From positions 124,001 through 188,000 of the forward strand of contig NZ_VWXK01000008.1 of NCBI RefSeq assembly GCF_011752565.1: DNA of 64,000 bases, read 5' to 3'. Shown here one piece after another: positions 7,272-17,754 of this stretch (within the stretch, counting starts at the first letter, position 1; every line of letters begins with the position of its first letter). The DNA is from Pantoea sp. Ap-967 (GTDB lineage: Bacteria > Pseudomonadota > Gammaproteobacteria > Pseudomonadales > Pseudomonadaceae). Made by a program: the position numbers and the translations under genes. The notes beneath the pieces were generated by a model that saw only the letters and a list, made by a program, of their open reading frames with translations, was not told the origin of the DNA and searched no databases.

Positions 7272-8624
7272 ATGAGCAACCAACTGTTCGACGCCTACTT
7301 CACCGCCCCGGCCATGCGCGATGTGTTTTCCGACCGCGGTCGCCTGCAGGGCATGCTCGACTTCGAGGCCGCGCTGGCCCGTGCCGAAGCCGCCGCAGGG
7401 CTGGTGCCGCACAGCGCGGTGGCGGCCATCGAGGCCGCCTGCAAGGCCGAGCGTTATGATGTGCCAGCCCTGGCCGATGCCATTGCCAGTGCCGGCAACT
7501 CGGCGATTCCGCTGGTCAAGGCGCTGGGCAAGGTCATCGCCACTGGCGTGCCCGAGGCCGAGCGCTATGTGCACCTGGGCGCCACCAGCCAGGATGCGAT
7601 GGACACCGGCCTGGTCTTGCAGCTGCGCGATGCCCTGGCGCTGCTCGACGCCGACCTCGCCAAGCTGGCCGATACCCTGGCGCACCAGGCCCTGCAGCAT
7701 GCCGACACGCCCCTGGTCGGGCGTACCTGGCTGCAGCACGCCACCCCGGTGACCCTGGGCATGAAGCTCGCTGGGGTGCTTGGCGCCTTGACCCGCCACC
7801 GCCAGCGCCTGCAGGAACTGCGCCCGCGCCTGCTGGTGCTGCAGTTCGGCGGTGCCTCCGGCAGCCTGGCGGCCCTGGGCAGCAAGGCACTGCCTGTGGC
7901 CGAGGCGCTGGCTGAACAGCTCAAGCTGGCCCTGCCTGAGCAGCCGTGGCACACCCAGCGCGACCGCCTGGTGGAGTTCGCCTCGGTGCTGGGCCTGGTG
8001 GCCGGCAGCCTGGGCAAGTTCGGCCGCGACATCAGCCTGCTGATGCAAACCGAGGCCGGTGAGCTGTTCGAGCCGTCGGCTCCGGGCAAAGGTGGCTCTT
8101 CGACCATGCCGCACAAACGCAACCCGGTAGGCGCTGCGGTGCTGATCGGCGCGGCCACCCGTGTGCCGGGCCTGCTCTCGACGATGTTCGCTGCCATGCC
8201 CCAGGAGCACGAGCGCAGCCTGGGCCTGTGGCATGCCGAATGGGAAACCCTGCCAGACATCTGCTGCCTGGTTTCCGGCGCCCTGCGCCAGGCCCAGGTC
8301 ATCGCCGAGGGCATGCAGGTGGATGCCGAGCGCATGCGCCGCAACCTCGACCTGACCCAGGGCCTGGTGCTGGCCGAGGCGGTCAGCATTGTCCTGGCCC
8401 AGCGCCTGGGCCGCGACCGCGCCCACCATTTGCTGGAACAATGCTGCCAGCGCGCCGTGGCCGAACAGCGCCACCTGCGTGCGGTGCTTGGCGATGAGCC
8501 GCAAGTCAGCGCCGAACTGAGCGCCGAGGAACTCGACCGCCTGCTCGACCCCGCCCACTACCTGGGCCAGGCTCGCGTGTGGGTGGCGCGTGCCGTGGCC
8601 GAACATCAACGTTTCACTGCTTGA
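7272..8624 (+). CDS. pcaB: PcaB, 3-carboxy-cis,cis-muconate cycloisomerase
   Basis: Fumarase/aspartase-superfamily enzyme, 450 residues, that lactonises 3-carboxymuconate to gamma-carboxymuconolactone in the cytoplasm. The superfamily signature GSSTMPHKRNP is at about residues 275-285, and the earlier conserved regions HLGATSQDAMDTG (about 101-113) and GRTWLQHATPVTLG (about 150-163) are present. Start at 7272, eight bases after AAGGA. It is nine bases downstream of pcaT and 11 bases upstream of pcaD, indicating one transcript. Confidence 0.95.
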   Translation: MSNQLFDAYFTAPAMRDVFSDRGRLQGMLDFEAALARAEAAAGLVPHSAVAAIEAACKAERYDVPALADAIASAGNSAIPLVKALGKVIATGVPEAERYVHLGATSQDAMDTGLVLQLRDALALLDADLAKLADTLAHQALQHADTPLVGRTWLQHATPVTLGMKLAGVLGALTRHRQRLQELRPRLLVLQFGGASGSLAALGSKALPVAEALAEQLKLALPEQPWHTQRDRLVEFASVLGLVAGSLGKFGRDISLLMQTEAGELFEPSAPGKGGSSTMPHKRNPVGAAVLIGAATRVPGLLSTMFAAMPQEHERSLGLWHAEWETLPDICCLVSGALRQAQVIAEGMQVDAERMRRNLDLTQGLVLAEAVSIVLAQRLGRDRAHHLLEQCCQRAVAEQRHLRAVLGDEPQVSAELSAEELDRLLDPAHYLGQARVWVARAVAEHQRFTA

Positions 8625-8635
8625 AGGAGATCGCT

Positions 8636-9427
8636 GTGGCGCACTTGCAACTGGCCGATGGCGTACTGAACTACCAACTCGATGGCCCGGCCGATGCTCC
8701 GGTGCTGGTCCTGTCCAACTCGCTGGGTACTGACCTGGGCATGTGGGACAGCCAGATTCCACTGTGGAGCGAACACTTCCGTGTGCTGCGCTACGACACC
8801 CGTGGCCACGGCGCCTCGCTGGTCACCCCCGGCCCCTACAGCATCGAGCAATTGGGCCAGGATGTGCTGGCACTGCTCGACGCGCTGGACATCCAGCACG
8901 CGCACTTCGTCGGCCTGTCCATGGGCGGGCTGATCGGCCAGTGGCTGGGCATTCATGCCGGCCTGCGCCTGCACAGCCTGACCCTGTGCAACACCGCGGC
9001 GAAAATCGCCAACGACGAGGTGTGGAACACCCGCATCGACACCGTGCTCAAGGGCGGCCAGCAAGCGATGGTCGACCTGCGCGATGGTTCCATCGCCCGC
9101 TGGTTCACCCCGGCATTCGCCCAGGCCCAGCCAGGCGAAGCCCAGCGCATCTGCCAGATGCTGGCGCAAACCAGCCCCGAGGGTTACGCAGCCAACTGCG
9201 CGGCCGTGCGCGATGGCGACTTCCGTGAGCAACTGGGCCGCATCCAGGTGCCGACCTTGATCGTTGCCGGTAGCGAAGACGTGGTCACCACCCCGGAGCA
9301 TGGCCGCTTCATGCAGGCCGGTATCATTGGCGCGACCTATGCCGAGTTCCCGGCGGCGCACCTGTCCAACGTCGAGATCGGCGAGGCGTTCAGCCGCCGC
9401 GTGCTCGACTTCCTGCTGGCCCGCTGA
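8636..9427 (+). CDS. pcaD: PcaD, beta-ketoadipate enol-lactone hydrolase
   Basis: Alpha/beta hydrolase of 263 residues that opens beta-ketoadipate enol-lactone to beta-ketoadipate. I chose the GTG at 8636 (MAHLQLADGVLNYQLDG) because AAGGAGA lies seven bases upstream, while the longer in-frame ORF would overlap pcaB. The catalytic triad is visible: Ser95 in GLSMGG, Asp215 in GSEDVVTTPEHG and His242 in PAAHLSNVE. It lies between pcaB and pcaC with 11- and 10-base gaps. Confidence 0.95.
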   Translation: MAHLQLADGVLNYQLDGPADAPVLVLSNSLGTDLGMWDSQIPLWSEHFRVLRYDTRGHGASLVTPGPYSIEQLGQDVLALLDALDIQHAHFVGLSMGGLIGQWLGIHAGLRLHSLTLCNTAAKIANDEVWNTRIDTVLKGGQQAMVDLRDGSIARWFTPAFAQAQPGEAQRICQMLAQTSPEGYAANCAAVRDGDFREQLGRIQVPTLIVAGSEDVVTTPEHGRFMQAGIIGATYAEFPAAHLSNVEIGEAFSRRVLDFLLAR

Positions 9428-9437
9428 GGAGTTCGCC

Positions 9438-9830
9438 ATGGATGAGAAACAACGTTACGACGCCGGCATGCAGGTTCGCCGTGCGGTGCTGGGCGACGCC
9501 CACGTCGACCGTAGCCTGGAGAAGCTGAACGACTTCAACGGCGAGTTCCAGAACATGATCACCCGCCACGCCTGGGGTGATATCTGGACCCGCCCAGGCC
9601 TGCCGCGCCACACCCGTAGCCTGATTACCATCGCCATGCTGATCGGCATGAACCGCAACGACGAACTCAAGCTGCACCTGCGTGCGGCGGCCAACAACGG
9701 CGTGACCCGCGACGAGATCAAGGAAGTGCTGATGCAGAGCGCGATCTACTGCGGCATTCCGGCGGCCAATGCCACCTTCCACCTGGCCGAGTCGGTGTGG
9801 GACGAGCTGGGCGTGGAGTCGCGGGGCTAA
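9438..9830 (+). CDS. pcaC: PcaC, gamma-carboxymuconolactone decarboxylase
   Basis: Carboxymuconolactone decarboxylase of 130 residues (MDEKQRYDAGMQVRRAVLG...), the usual length for stand-alone PcaC; it yields beta-ketoadipate enol-lactone for PcaD. Conserved features are ITRHAWGDIWTRPGL, the helix LITIAMLIGMNR, HLRAAANNGVTRDEI and YCGIPAANATFHLA. A GAGGAG sequence straddles the pcaD stop eight bases before the ATG. The stop codon lies in a hairpin (9820-9838). Last gene of the pca block. Confidence 0.96.
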   Translation: MDEKQRYDAGMQVRRAVLGDAHVDRSLEKLNDFNGEFQNMITRHAWGDIWTRPGLPRHTRSLITIAMLIGMNRNDELKLHLRAAANNGVTRDEIKEVLMQSAIYCGIPAANATFHLAESVWDELGVESRG

Positions 9831-9838
9831 GCCCCGCG
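9820..9838. terminator. Hairpin at the pcaC stop codon
   Basis: Perfect 8-bp stem CGCGGGGC-TAA-GCCCCGCG with the pcaC stop codon as loop, in the 13-base space between convergent genes. No T-run, so a weak or Rho-assisted terminator at best. Confidence 0.4.
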
Positions 9839-9843
9839 TACGA

Positions 9844-10356
9844 CTAGGCCCCGCGCACGGCCACGGGCCCGGCATTGGCTTCCACAGCCTGTTTCAGTGC
9901 CGGGCACAGGCCCAACATGAATGCCGCTTCCGCCACCACGAACAGCGGCCCGATGATCAGCCCGCTGATGTCGTCGACGAACGCCGGTTTGCGGCCTTCG
10001 TAGTGATGGCCGACGAACTGGATGATCCAGCCCACCACGAATGCCCCCAGCCCGGCGCTCAGCCACAGGCCGGTGGGCTGCACGGCCAGTGCCTGGCCGA
10101 CCCACAGGCATAGCCCCAGCAGCAGGCCCATCACCAGCCCCAGGCGCAAATCCAGGCGCAGGTAGAAGCGCACCGCGGCGGCGGCGGCGAGCAGGGCGGG
10201 GGATAGCCAGATACCGGCCACCTCCCAACCTGGGCGAGACAGCAGGACCGTGACCGCCACGACGATCAGGGGGATGCCGACGAAGTGCGTAGCGATGTTG
10301 CGTGGGTCACGGTGGTAGTTGGCGTATTGGCTCAGGTGTTCGACGAGGTTTTTCAT
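9844..10356 (-). CDS. DUF962/Mpo1-like small membrane protein
   Basis: Predicted inner-membrane protein of 170 residues. I took MKNLVEHLSQYANYHRDPRN as the start (ATG at 10356, GGAGG a few bases upstream). The N-terminal segment YHRDPRNIATHFVGIPLIVVAV and the later IQFVGHHYEGRKPAF match the DUF962 family, whose yeast member Mpo1 is a 2-hydroxy fatty acid dioxygenase; the conserved His residues in these two segments are candidate metal ligands. Four hydrophobic helices follow. Convergent with pcaC; relation to the pathway unclear. Confidence 0.8.
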   Translation of the reverse strand: MKNLVEHLSQYANYHRDPRNIATHFVGIPLIVVAVTVLLSRPGWEVAGIWLSPALLAAAAAVRFYLRLDLRLGLVMGLLLGLCLWVGQALAVQPTGLWLSAGLGAFVVGWIIQFVGHHYEGRKPAFVDDISGLIIGPLFVVAEAAFMLGLCPALKQAVEANAGPVAVRGA

Positions 10357-10400
10357 TGTTGTTCCTCCCTGGGTGGCCTGATCTGCATTGTGCTGCCTGT

Positions 10401-10435
10401 GCGGGCCCTTTCGCGGGGCAAGCCCGCTCCTACAA
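10401..10435. repeat. Single REP element
   Basis: CCTTTCGCGGGGCAAGCCCG-CTCCTACA, one unpaired REP of the same subtype as at 5791-5875, just upstream of the DUF962 gene. Confidence 0.8.
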
Positions 10436-10501
10436 CGCGAACAGGCGGGCACTGGCAACCGATATAGCCCAGAATAGCCCGAACCCACCACCATCATCAG
10501 C

Positions 10502-11425
10502 TCAGCGAATGGCCGCCACGCGCATCGGTGCATCCAACTCCACCAATGTCTCGATCATCGCCCGCGCCGCTGGCGACAAGCGGTAGCCGCTGCGGCTGAC
10601 CACCCCACAACGCACACTCAATACGTCCAGCGCCGGTGGAAGGTTGCGCCAGTGCAGGCGCACCAGGTTGCCCACCGCCAGGTCGTCGGCCACCGCTTCT
10701 TCGCTGGCCGTGCCGATCGCATCGCTGGCCAGCACCACGCTGCGCAGCACGGCCAGGTGCTCGGTTTGCAGGTGCGGAACGAAATCGCTGCGGCCACTGA
10801 GGTTGGCCAGGCGCTTGCGCACGCCGGGGGCGAGCAGGGCGCTGGCCAGCGGGTAGGCGAACAGGTCGTTGGTCGACAGGCTGTCCTTGGCCAGCAGCGG
10901 GTGGCCGGGGCGGCAGAAGAACAGGCCGGGGCGTGGGGTGAGCGGTTCGGTGTGAAAGTTGGGGTCGGCTTCGAACGGGCGAATGTCGTCGACGAAGAAT
11001 TCGATCTGCTCGCGGCGCAAGGCCTGGCCCAGGCGTTCGGCATTGTCGATGACCAGCGCGGTGCGGATGCCGGGGTGGCGGGCGATGAACTGCTGCAGGG
11101 CTTGCGGCACCAGGCGCACGGCCAGGGCCGGGCCGCTGCCGAAGTGCAGCTCGCCAGCGTCGAGCTTGGTCATTTGCAGCACGTCGTTGCTCAACTGCGC
11201 AGCGCCTTGCACCAGCCGGCGCGCGTGTTGCAGCACCACCAGGCCTTCGGGGGTGGGGGGCAGGGCCTTGCTGGCGCGGTCGACCAGTGGGCAGCCGAAG
11301 GTTTGTTCAAGCCCCTGGATGGCGCGGCTGAAGGCGGGTTGGGTGATACCCATGGCTTCGGCGGCGCGGACGAAACTGCGGTATTCGGTGAGGGCGATGA
11401 AATAGCGCAGTTGGCGAAGGTCCAT
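10502..11425 (-). CDS. LysR-family transcriptional regulator
   Basis: LysR-type regulator of 307 residues. The N-terminal HTH is MDLRQLRYFIALTEYRSFVR with AAEAMGITQPAFSRAIQGLE, followed by the usual linker helix and a substrate-binding domain (about residues 90-295). It is transcribed away from the pca genes and lies upstream in the same direction as nothing else close by; the porin at 11637-12890 is on the same strand about 210 bases upstream. A role in regulating porin or aromatic uptake is possible but not shown. About 26 bases separate its end from a REP-bearing spacer. Confidence 0.9.
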   Translation of the reverse strand: MDLRQLRYFIALTEYRSFVRAAEAMGITQPAFSRAIQGLEQTFGCPLVDRASKALPPTPEGLVVLQHARRLVQGAAQLSNDVLQMTKLDAGELHFGSGPALAVRLVPQALQQFIARHPGIRTALVIDNAERLGQALRREQIEFFVDDIRPFEADPNFHTEPLTPRPGLFFCRPGHPLLAKDSLSTNDLFAYPLASALLAPGVRKRLANLSGRSDFVPHLQTEHLAVLRSVVLASDAIGTASEEAVADDLAVGNLVRLHWRNLPPALDVLSVRCGVVSRSGYRLSPAARAMIETLVELDAPMRVAAIR

Positions 11426-11530
11426 GTCGGGGCTCTGCGGTGGATCAGGGCTCGATTTAAGCGGTTGTTTTATATGTCGTCCAAGAAGGTTTATGGATTT
11501 GTTTATATCATTTTATTATTTATGAAGGCT

Positions 11531-11631
11531 TCTGGCCTCTTCGCGGGGCAAGCCCGCTCCTACAGGTACAGCACAGCTCTCGAAATCTGTGCTGTACCTG
11601 TAGGAGCGGGCTTGCCCCGCGAAGAGGCCGG
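11531..11631. repeat. REPIN with extended stem
   Basis: Inverted REP pair (GGCCTCTTCGCGGGGCAAGC and its complement) whose inner spacer also pairs (GTACAGCACAG... CTGTGCTGTAC), giving a hairpin of roughly 45 bp per arm. It lies right after the porin gene, whose stop codon is at 11637. Confidence 0.92.
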
Positions 11632-11636
11632 TGTGT

Positions 11637-12890
11637 TTAAAGGAGATTGAGCGGATAGCTCACGATCAACCGGTTCTCATCGAACGAGTTGGTGCTGAAG
11701 TCCCGGCGCATGGTGGAGTTGCGCCACTTCACCGACAGGTCCTTGAAGGTGCCGGACTGAATCACATAGGCCAGCTCGCTTTCCCGCGCCCATTCCTTGC
11801 CATCGGTCACGCTGCCGACGGTGACGTTGTCACCCTTGATGTAGCGGTTCATCAAGGTCAGGCCGGGAATGCCGACGTTGACGAAGTTGAAGTCGTGGCG
11901 CACCTGCCAGGAGCGTTCCTTGGCGTTGTCGAAGCTTGAGTTGTAGCTGTCGTTAGCCAGGGTGCCGCCGCTAGTGCCATTGACCCGCAGCCAGACATCG
12001 TCACCGCTGACCTTCTGCAGGCCAACATAGAAAGTGCTGCCCTTGTAGCGCGCCGAGAGCATCGCCGAGGCGGTGCGGTTGTCGAGTTCACCGGCGCGCT
12101 CGGCGCCGTCTTCCTTGCCGATGAAGTAGCCAAGGTTGGCCCCCAGGGTCCAGTCGCCCAGCGGCTGGCTGTGCACCAGGTTGAGGTACTGCTGGCGGTA
12201 GATGTCCTTGAGCTGGGCGTCCCACACACCGATCATGGTGCGTTTGTCGTTGAACGTGTATTCACCACCGGCGAAATTGAAGCGGTCGGAGGTGAAGGCG
12301 CCGCGGCCGTTGAGCGACATGTCTTCCATGCTGGCGTCGTTGCGCGGGCTGTTGCCGCGGAACTGGCCGGCGTACACCGTCAGGCCGTCGATTTCCTTCG
12401 AGGTCAACTGGCCGCCGCGGAAGGTTTGCGGCAGTGAGCGGCCATCGTCGGCCCGCAGGATCGGCAGCACCGGCATCCATTCACCGACCTTCAGTTCGGT
12501 TTGCGAGAACTTGGCCTTGAGCGCCACGCCCAGGCGGCCGAAGTCGTCGGCCGGGCGGCCGTCGTCGTGTACCGGCAGCAGGTGGGTGTTGGTGGTGCCT
12601 TTGCCGCCGTCGAGCTTGACCGAGTAAAGGCCCAGCACATCGACACCGAAGCCGACCGTGCCCTGGGTGAAGCCCGAGCGTGCATCGAGGATGAAGCTTT
12701 GCGTCCATTCCTCGCCCTTGGCCTGGGAATGGGCCGGGTCGACGAAGTTGCGGTTGATGTAGAAGTTGCGCAGGTTGAGGGTGGCCTTGGCGTCTTCCAG
12801 GAAGCCGCCGTCGGCAGCCAGTACAGGGAAGGCGCAGGACATGGCCAACAGGCCGGGCAGCAGCTGGCGTGCGGGTTGCGTAGTGCTCAT
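11637..12890 (-). CDS. OprD-family outer-membrane porin (BenF/OpdK-like)
   Basis: Substrate-specific 18-strand-type porin of the OprD family, 417 residues, in the outer membrane. Start at 12890 (MSTTQPARQLLPG...), since a signal peptide ending FPVLAADGGFLEDAKATLNL follows directly. Family hallmarks are the N-terminal GGFLEDAKATLNLRNFYINR, GVDVLGLYSVKLDGG, GEWMPVLPILRADDGRSLPQ and SKEIDGLTVYAGQF, with a C-terminal aromatic-flanked strand NRLIVSYPLNLL. Its place beside the pca cluster suggests it admits aromatic acids such as 4-hydroxybenzoate. An AAAAACAA Crc-type motif is in the leader. Confidence 0.92.
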   Translation of the reverse strand: MSTTQPARQLLPGLLAMSCAFPVLAADGGFLEDAKATLNLRNFYINRNFVDPAHSQAKGEEWTQSFILDARSGFTQGTVGFGVDVLGLYSVKLDGGKGTTNTHLLPVHDDGRPADDFGRLGVALKAKFSQTELKVGEWMPVLPILRADDGRSLPQTFRGGQLTSKEIDGLTVYAGQFRGNSPRNDASMEDMSLNGRGAFTSDRFNFAGGEYTFNDKRTMIGVWDAQLKDIYRQQYLNLVHSQPLGDWTLGANLGYFIGKEDGAERAGELDNRTASAMLSARYKGSTFYVGLQKVSGDDVWLRVNGTSGGTLANDSYNSSFDNAKERSWQVRHDFNFVNVGIPGLTLMNRYIKGDNVTVGSVTDGKEWARESELAYVIQSGTFKDLSVKWRNSTMRRDFSTNSFDENRLIVSYPLNLL

Positions 12891-12904
12891 CTGTCGTGGA
12901 TCTC

Positions 12905-12912
12905 TTGTTTTT
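12905..12912 (-). promoter_or_regulatory. Candidate Crc/Hfq motif upstream of the porin
   Basis: AAAAACAA on the minus strand fits AAnAAnAA, 15 bases before the porin ATG and close to its ribosome-binding site. Confidence 0.4.
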
Positions 12913-13102
12913 ATGGGCGAGCCGGTCTGCTGCAGGGTGCGGCCTGCAGGTGCGGGTCTTTTTGGGATGAACTGTGCAACGTTGCGTGGCTGATGGTGCG
13001 GGGCAGGGCAGGGGTGAGGCAATTCGCCGCAAACGGAATTGGGCGGTAATCGAACGCTATGTTCCAGTTGGTTAATTGTTGGACTGAGTCGGCTACCACA
13101 AA

Positions 13103-13130
13103 CAAAAAGCCCACCGCGAGGGTGGGCTTT
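13103..13130 (-). terminator. Intrinsic terminator of ttgABC
   Basis: Stem AGCCCACC/GGTGGGCT with loop, followed on the minus strand by TTTTTG; it begins 18 bases after the ttgC stop. Symmetric A/T flanks could let it work in both directions. Confidence 0.88.
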
Positions 13131-13147
13131 GGGCAATGACCGCTGAA

Positions 13148-14602
13148 TCAGCGCTTGGCGGTTTCCACCGACGCCTGCTGGTTGGCCTGGCCGGTCTGCT
13201 CGTACCAGCCGCCACCCAGGGCCTTGTACAGGTTGACCTCGCTGGTCAGCTGCGACAGGCGGTCGCTGATCAGCGACTGCTGGGCGCTGAACAGGTTGCG
13301 CTGGGCGTCGAGGAAGGTCAGGTTGCTGTCGATACCGATGCGGTAGCGGCGCTCTGCCAGGCGGTAGTAGTCTTGGTTGGCCTGCACCAGGTCACGCTGT
13401 GCCTGCAGCTGCTCTTCGAAGGTCTTGCGCGCCGCCAGGCCATCGGAGACTTCCTGGAAGGCGGTCTGGATGGTCTTTTCGTACTTGGCGATGTTGATGT
13501 CCTTCTGGATCTTCGAGTAGTCCAGGCTCGCCTTCAGGCTGCCAGCGTTGAAGATCGGCAGGTTGATCTGCGGCTGGAACAGCCAGGTGCCCTGGCCGCC
13601 GCTGAACAGGTGGCCCATGTCCGGGCTCAGGCTACCGGCATTGGCGGTGAGGCTGATGCTCGGGAAGAACGCTGCGCGGGCGGCGCCGATGTTGGCGTTG
13701 GCGGCCTTGAGCAGGTGCTCGGCTTCCTGGATGTCCGGGCGGCGCTGCAGGATGTCCGACGGCAGGCCCGCCGGCACTTCGGCCAACTGGTCGGCGTCGA
13801 GTTGCAGCGGCTTGGCCAGGTCTGCCGGGATGCCGGTGCCGATCAGCACGGCCAGGCTGTTGACGTCCTGGGCGACCAGGCGCTGGTACTGCGAGTACTT
13901 GACCCGTGCGCCTTCCACGGCGGTACGCGCCTGGCTGACATCCAGCGCCGAGGCTACACCCACTTCGTTGCTGCGGCGGGTGAGGTTGAAGCTTTCCTCG
14001 TAGGCCTTCAGGGTTTCCTCGGTGAGCTTGAACAGCGCCTGGTCGGCCTGCCAGGTGTAGTAGGCGTTGGCCACGCTGGCCACCAGGGCGATCTGCGTGG
14101 AGCGGCGCGCCTGCTCGCTGGACAGGTAGGTTTCCAGGGCCTGCTCGGTGAGGCTGCGCACCCGGCCGAACAGGTCCAGCTCATAGGCGCTGACGCCCAG
14201 GGTGGCCGAGTACTGGCTGGTGATGGTGGACTCACCGGTGGTCGACATGTTCGCCGGCAGCCGCTGGCGGGTGCCGCTGGCGGTGGCGGACACCGCCGGG
14301 AACAGGTCGGCGCGCTGGATGCGGTACTGGGCGCGGTAGGCGTCGATGTTCAACGCCGCCACGCGCAGGTCGCGGTTGTTCACCAGCGAGGTCTGGATCA
14401 GTTGCTGCAGCGCCGGGTCGTGGAAGAACTGGCGCCAGCCCTGCTCGGCGGCGGCGACGTCGGCCGACTGGGTTGGCGAATACGCAGGGCCTTGTGGCCA
14501 CTGCGCCGGCACCGGCGCGTCCGGGGTCTTGTAATCGGGAATCAGCGAGCAGCCGCCGAGAATGAACGCGGTTACCGCCAGGGACAGCAAAGACTTGGTC
14601 AT
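13148..14602 (-). CDS. ttgC: TtgC, outer-membrane channel of the TtgABC efflux pump
   Basis: OprM/TolC-type channel lipoprotein of 484 residues, the outer-membrane exit duct of the RND pump. Signal peptide [20 protein letters not shown] with lipobox LGGC (lipidated Cys18). Two OEP repeats follow, with [20 protein letters not shown] and [12 protein letters not shown] in the first and [20 protein letters not shown] in the second, the latter typical of the pore helices. The start overlaps the ttgB stop by 4 bases (ATGA), giving tight coupling. Third gene of the operon. Confidence 0.95.
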   Translation of the reverse strand: MTKSLLSLAVTAFILGGCSLIPDYKTPDAPVPAQWPQGPAYSPTQSADVAAAEQGWRQFFHDPALQQLIQTSLVNNRDLRVAALNIDAYRAQYRIQRADLFPAVSATASGTRQRLPANMSTTGESTITSQYSATLGVSAYELDLFGRVRSLTEQALETYLSSEQARRSTQIALVASVANAYYTWQADQALFKLTEETLKAYEESFNLTRRSNEVGVASALDVSQARTAVEGARVKYSQYQRLVAQDVNSLAVLIGTGIPADLAKPLQLDADQLAEVPAGLPSDILQRRPDIQEAEHLLKAANANIGAARAAFFPSISLTANAGSLSPDMGHLFSGGQGTWLFQPQINLPIFNAGSLKASLDYSKIQKDINIAKYEKTIQTAFQEVSDGLAARKTFEEQLQAQRDLVQANQDYYRLAERRYRIGIDSNLTFLDAQRNLFSAQQSLISDRLSQLTSEVNLYKALGGGWYEQTGQANQQASVETAKR

Positions 14603-17600
14603 TGCCCAGCCTCATAACGTGGAGTTTCAGGGGTGGCGTCTTTTTTCGGTTCTTTGCTGCCGAACAACGACGACACTGCGACGAAGAATAGCGGTACCCA
14701 GAAGATGGCCAGCACGGTGGCACTGATCATGCCGCCGATCACGCCAGTACCGATGGCGTGCTGGCTGCCGGCGCCGGCGCCGCTGGAGATGGTCAACGGT
14801 ACCACGCCCAGGATGAACGCCAGGGAGGTCATGATGATCGGGCGCAGACGCATGCGGCACGCCTCGATGGCCGAGTCGTACAGGCTGCGGCCTTGCTCGT
14901 GCAGTTCCTTGGCGAACTCGACGATCAGGATGGCGTTCTTCGCCGCCAGGCCGATGGTGGTCAGCAGGCCGACCAGGAAGTACACGTCGTTGGACAACCC
15001 GCGCAGGCTGGTGGCGATCAGCGCACCGATGATACCCAGTGGCACCACCAGCACGACGGCGATCGGAATCGACCAGCTTTCGTACAGCGCGGCCAGGCAG
15101 AGGAACACGAACAGTACCGAAAGGGCGAACAGCGCCGGCATCTGCGAGCCGGAGAGTTTTTCCTCGTAGGACATGCCGGTCCAGGCGTAGCCGACGCCGG
15201 TTGGCAGTTCGCCGGCAATGCGCTCGACTTCGGCCATGGCCTCACCGGTACTGTAGCCCGGCGCTGGCGCACCCAGGATCTCCACCGCCTCGACACCGTT
15301 GTAGCGCGACAGCTTCGGCGAACCGAAGGTCCACTCGCCCTTGGCGAACGAGGAGAACGGCACCATTTCGCCGGCGCCATTGCGCACGTACCACTTCTGC
15401 AGGTCTTCCGGGCTCATCCGGGCGTTGGGTTGCCCCTGGATGTACACCTTCTTGACCCGGCCACGGTCGATGAAGTCGTTGACGTAGCTGGCACCCAGGG
15501 CAATCGACAGGGTGTTGTTGATGTCGGCGATGGTCACGCCCAGGGCGCTGGCACGTTCGTCATCGATGGTCAGTTGGTACTGCGGCTCGTCATTCAGGCC
15601 GTTCGGGCGCACGGCACTGAGGATCTTGCTTTGCGCGGCCTTGGCCAGGAACTGGTTGCGCGCTTCCATGAGCTTCTCGTGGCCGACGCCGGCGCGGTCC
15701 TGCAGGAACACGTCGAAGCCGGTGGCGTTACCCAGTTCGAGTACCGCCGGCGGGGCGAAGGCGAACACCATCGCATCGCGGAAGCTAAAGAAGTGCTGCT
15801 GGGCGCGGGTGGCCAGGTTGAACACGCTGTTCTCGGCCGAACGATCACCCCATGGCTTGAGCATGATGAACGCCATGCCCGAGCTCTGGCCGCGGCCGGC
15901 GAAGTTGAAGCCGGTGACGGTGAACACCGACGACACGGTGTCGGATTCGTCCTTGAGCAGGTACTCACGCATCTGGTCGACCACCGCCTGGGTACGCTCG
16001 GCACTGGAGCCGGCCGGAGTCTGTACCTGGGCGAACAGTACACCCTGGTCTTCCTCGGGCAGGAACGCGGTGGGGATACGGGCGAACAGCCAGATCATGC
16101 CGACCACGATCAGCGCATAGGCCAGCAGGAACGGCACCTTGTTGCGCAGGATGGTACCCACGCTGCGCTCGTAGCCGGTCACGCTGCGGTCGAAGTTGCG
16201 GTTGAACCAGCCGAAGAAGCCGCCCTTGGCGGTGTGGTGCTCGCCTTTCTTCAGCGGCTTGAGCATGGTCGCGCACAGGGCCGGGGTGAAGATCAGCGCC
16301 ACCAGCACCGACAGGCCCATGGCCGAGACGATGGTGATGGAGAACTGGCGGTAGATCACACCGGTGGAGCCGCCGAAGAATGCCATTGGCAGCAGTACCG
16401 CCGACAGCACCAGGGCGATACCCACCAGGGCGCCCTGGATCTGCCCCATGGAGCGCTTGGTGGCCTCCTTGGGCGGCAGGCCTTCCTCGGACATCACCCG
16501 CTCGACGTTTTCCACCACGACGATGGCGTCGTCCACCAGCAAGCCGATGGCCAGCACCATGGCGAACATGGTCAGGGTGTTGATGCTGAAGCCCGCGGCG
16601 GCCAGGATGCCGAAGGTACCCAGCAATACCACCGGCACGGTCATGGTGGTGATGATGGTGGCGCGGAAGTTCTGCAGGAACAGGTACATCACCAGGAACA
16701 CCAGCACCACGGCTTCGATCAGGGTGTGGATTACCCCGCTGATCGACTCGGTGACCACCGGCGTGGTGTCGTACGGGAATACCGCTTTCACCCCAGGCGG
16801 GAAGAACGGCTCAAGTTCGGAGATGGTCTTGCGCAGTGCCTTGGCAGTGTCCAGGGCGTTGGCGCCGGTGGCCAGCTTGACCGCCAGGCCCGAGGCCGGC
16901 TTGCCGTTGAACTGGGCGCTGACCGCATAGTTTTCACCGCCAAGGCCCACCTCGGCGACGTCGCCCAGGCGTACTTGCGAGCCGTCGGTGTTGACCTTGA
17001 GCAGGATCTTCTTGAACTGCTCGGCGGTCTGCAGGCGGGTCTTGCCGATGATGGTGGCGTTGAGCTGGGTGCCGGGCATGGCCGGCAGGCCGCCGAGCTG
17101 GCCGGAGGACACCTGCACGTTCTGCGCAGCCACCGCGGTCTTGACGTCGACCGGGGTCAGCTGGAATTTGTTCAGCTTGGCCGGGTCGAGCCAGATACGC
17201 ATGGCGTACTGGGCACCGAACACCTGGAAGTCACCGACACCGGCAGTCCGCGAAATCGGGTCCTGCATGTTCGAGACGATATAGTTGGACAGGTCGTCCT
17301 TGGTCATGCTGCCGTCTTCGGACACCAGGCCGATCACCAGCAGGAAGTTCTTCACTGCCTTGGTAACGCGGATACCTTGCTGCTGCACTTCTTGCGGCAG
17401 CAGTGGGGTGGCCAGGTTCAGCTTGTTCTGTACCTGAACCTGAGCGGTGTCGGCGTTGGTGCCCTGCTCGAAGGTGGCGGTAATGGTCATGCTGCCGTCG
17501 GAGTTGCTTTCCGACGACACGTAACGCAGGTTGTCGATACCGTTGAGCTGTTGCTCGATCACCTGAACCACGGTGTCCTGCACGGTTTGCGCCGAGGCGC

Positions 17601-17751
17601 CCGGGTAGGTCACGGCGATGGCGATGGCCGGCGGCGCGATGCTCGGGTACTGGTTGATCGGCAGCTTCAGGATCGACAAGGCGCCGACCAGCATGATCAC
17701 CAAGGCGATCACCCAGGCGAAGATCGGGCGATCGATAAAGAACTTCGACAT
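14599..17751 (-). CDS. ttgB: TtgB, RND inner-membrane drug/proton antiporter
   Basis: HAE1-family RND transporter of 1050 residues, like AcrB/MexB, exporting antibiotics, toluene-type solvents and plant phenolics. N-terminus [20 protein letters not shown]; helix 4 carries the proton-relay acidic pair in [18 protein letters not shown] at about residue 405; the C-terminal half repeats this layout with [18 protein letters not shown]. Porter and docking domains are complete by length (AcrB is 1049). It starts three bases after the ttgA stop and overlaps ttgC by 4. Confidence 0.97.
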   Translation of the reverse strand: MSKFFIDRPIFAWVIALVIMLVGALSILKLPINQYPSIAPPAIAIAVTYPGASAQTVQDTVVQVIEQQLNGIDNLRYVSSESNSDGSMTITATFEQGTNADTAQVQVQNKLNLATPLLPQEVQQQGIRVTKAVKNFLLVIGLVSEDGSMTKDDLSNYIVSNMQDPISRTAGVGDFQVFGAQYAMRIWLDPAKLNKFQLTPVDVKTAVAAQNVQVSSGQLGGLPAMPGTQLNATIIGKTRLQTAEQFKKILLKVNTDGSQVRLGDVAEVGLGGENYAVSAQFNGKPASGLAVKLATGANALDTAKALRKTISELEPFFPPGVKAVFPYDTTPVVTESISGVIHTLIEAVVLVFLVMYLFLQNFRATIITTMTVPVVLLGTFGILAAAGFSINTLTMFAMVLAIGLLVDDAIVVVENVERVMSEEGLPPKEATKRSMGQIQGALVGIALVLSAVLLPMAFFGGSTGVIYRQFSITIVSAMGLSVLVALIFTPALCATMLKPLKKGEHHTAKGGFFGWFNRNFDRSVTGYERSVGTILRNKVPFLLAYALIVVGMIWLFARIPTAFLPEEDQGVLFAQVQTPAGSSAERTQAVVDQMREYLLKDESDTVSSVFTVTGFNFAGRGQSSGMAFIMLKPWGDRSAENSVFNLATRAQQHFFSFRDAMVFAFAPPAVLELGNATGFDVFLQDRAGVGHEKLMEARNQFLAKAAQSKILSAVRPNGLNDEPQYQLTIDDERASALGVTIADINNTLSIALGASYVNDFIDRGRVKKVYIQGQPNARMSPEDLQKWYVRNGAGEMVPFSSFAKGEWTFGSPKLSRYNGVEAVEILGAPAPGYSTGEAMAEVERIAGELPTGVGYAWTGMSYEEKLSGSQMPALFALSVLFVFLCLAALYESWSIPIAVVLVVPLGIIGALIATSLRGLSNDVYFLVGLLTTIGLAAKNAILIVEFAKELHEQGRSLYDSAIEACRMRLRPIIMTSLAFILGVVPLTISSGAGAGSQHAIGTGVIGGMISATVLAIFWVPLFFVAVSSLFGSKEPKKDATPETPRYEAGQ

Positions 17752-17754
17752 GGT

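Noticed and set aside
5979..8762. Long open frame antisense to pcaT and pcaB
   Set aside because: Also a third-position shadow, overlapping two well-supported enzymes.
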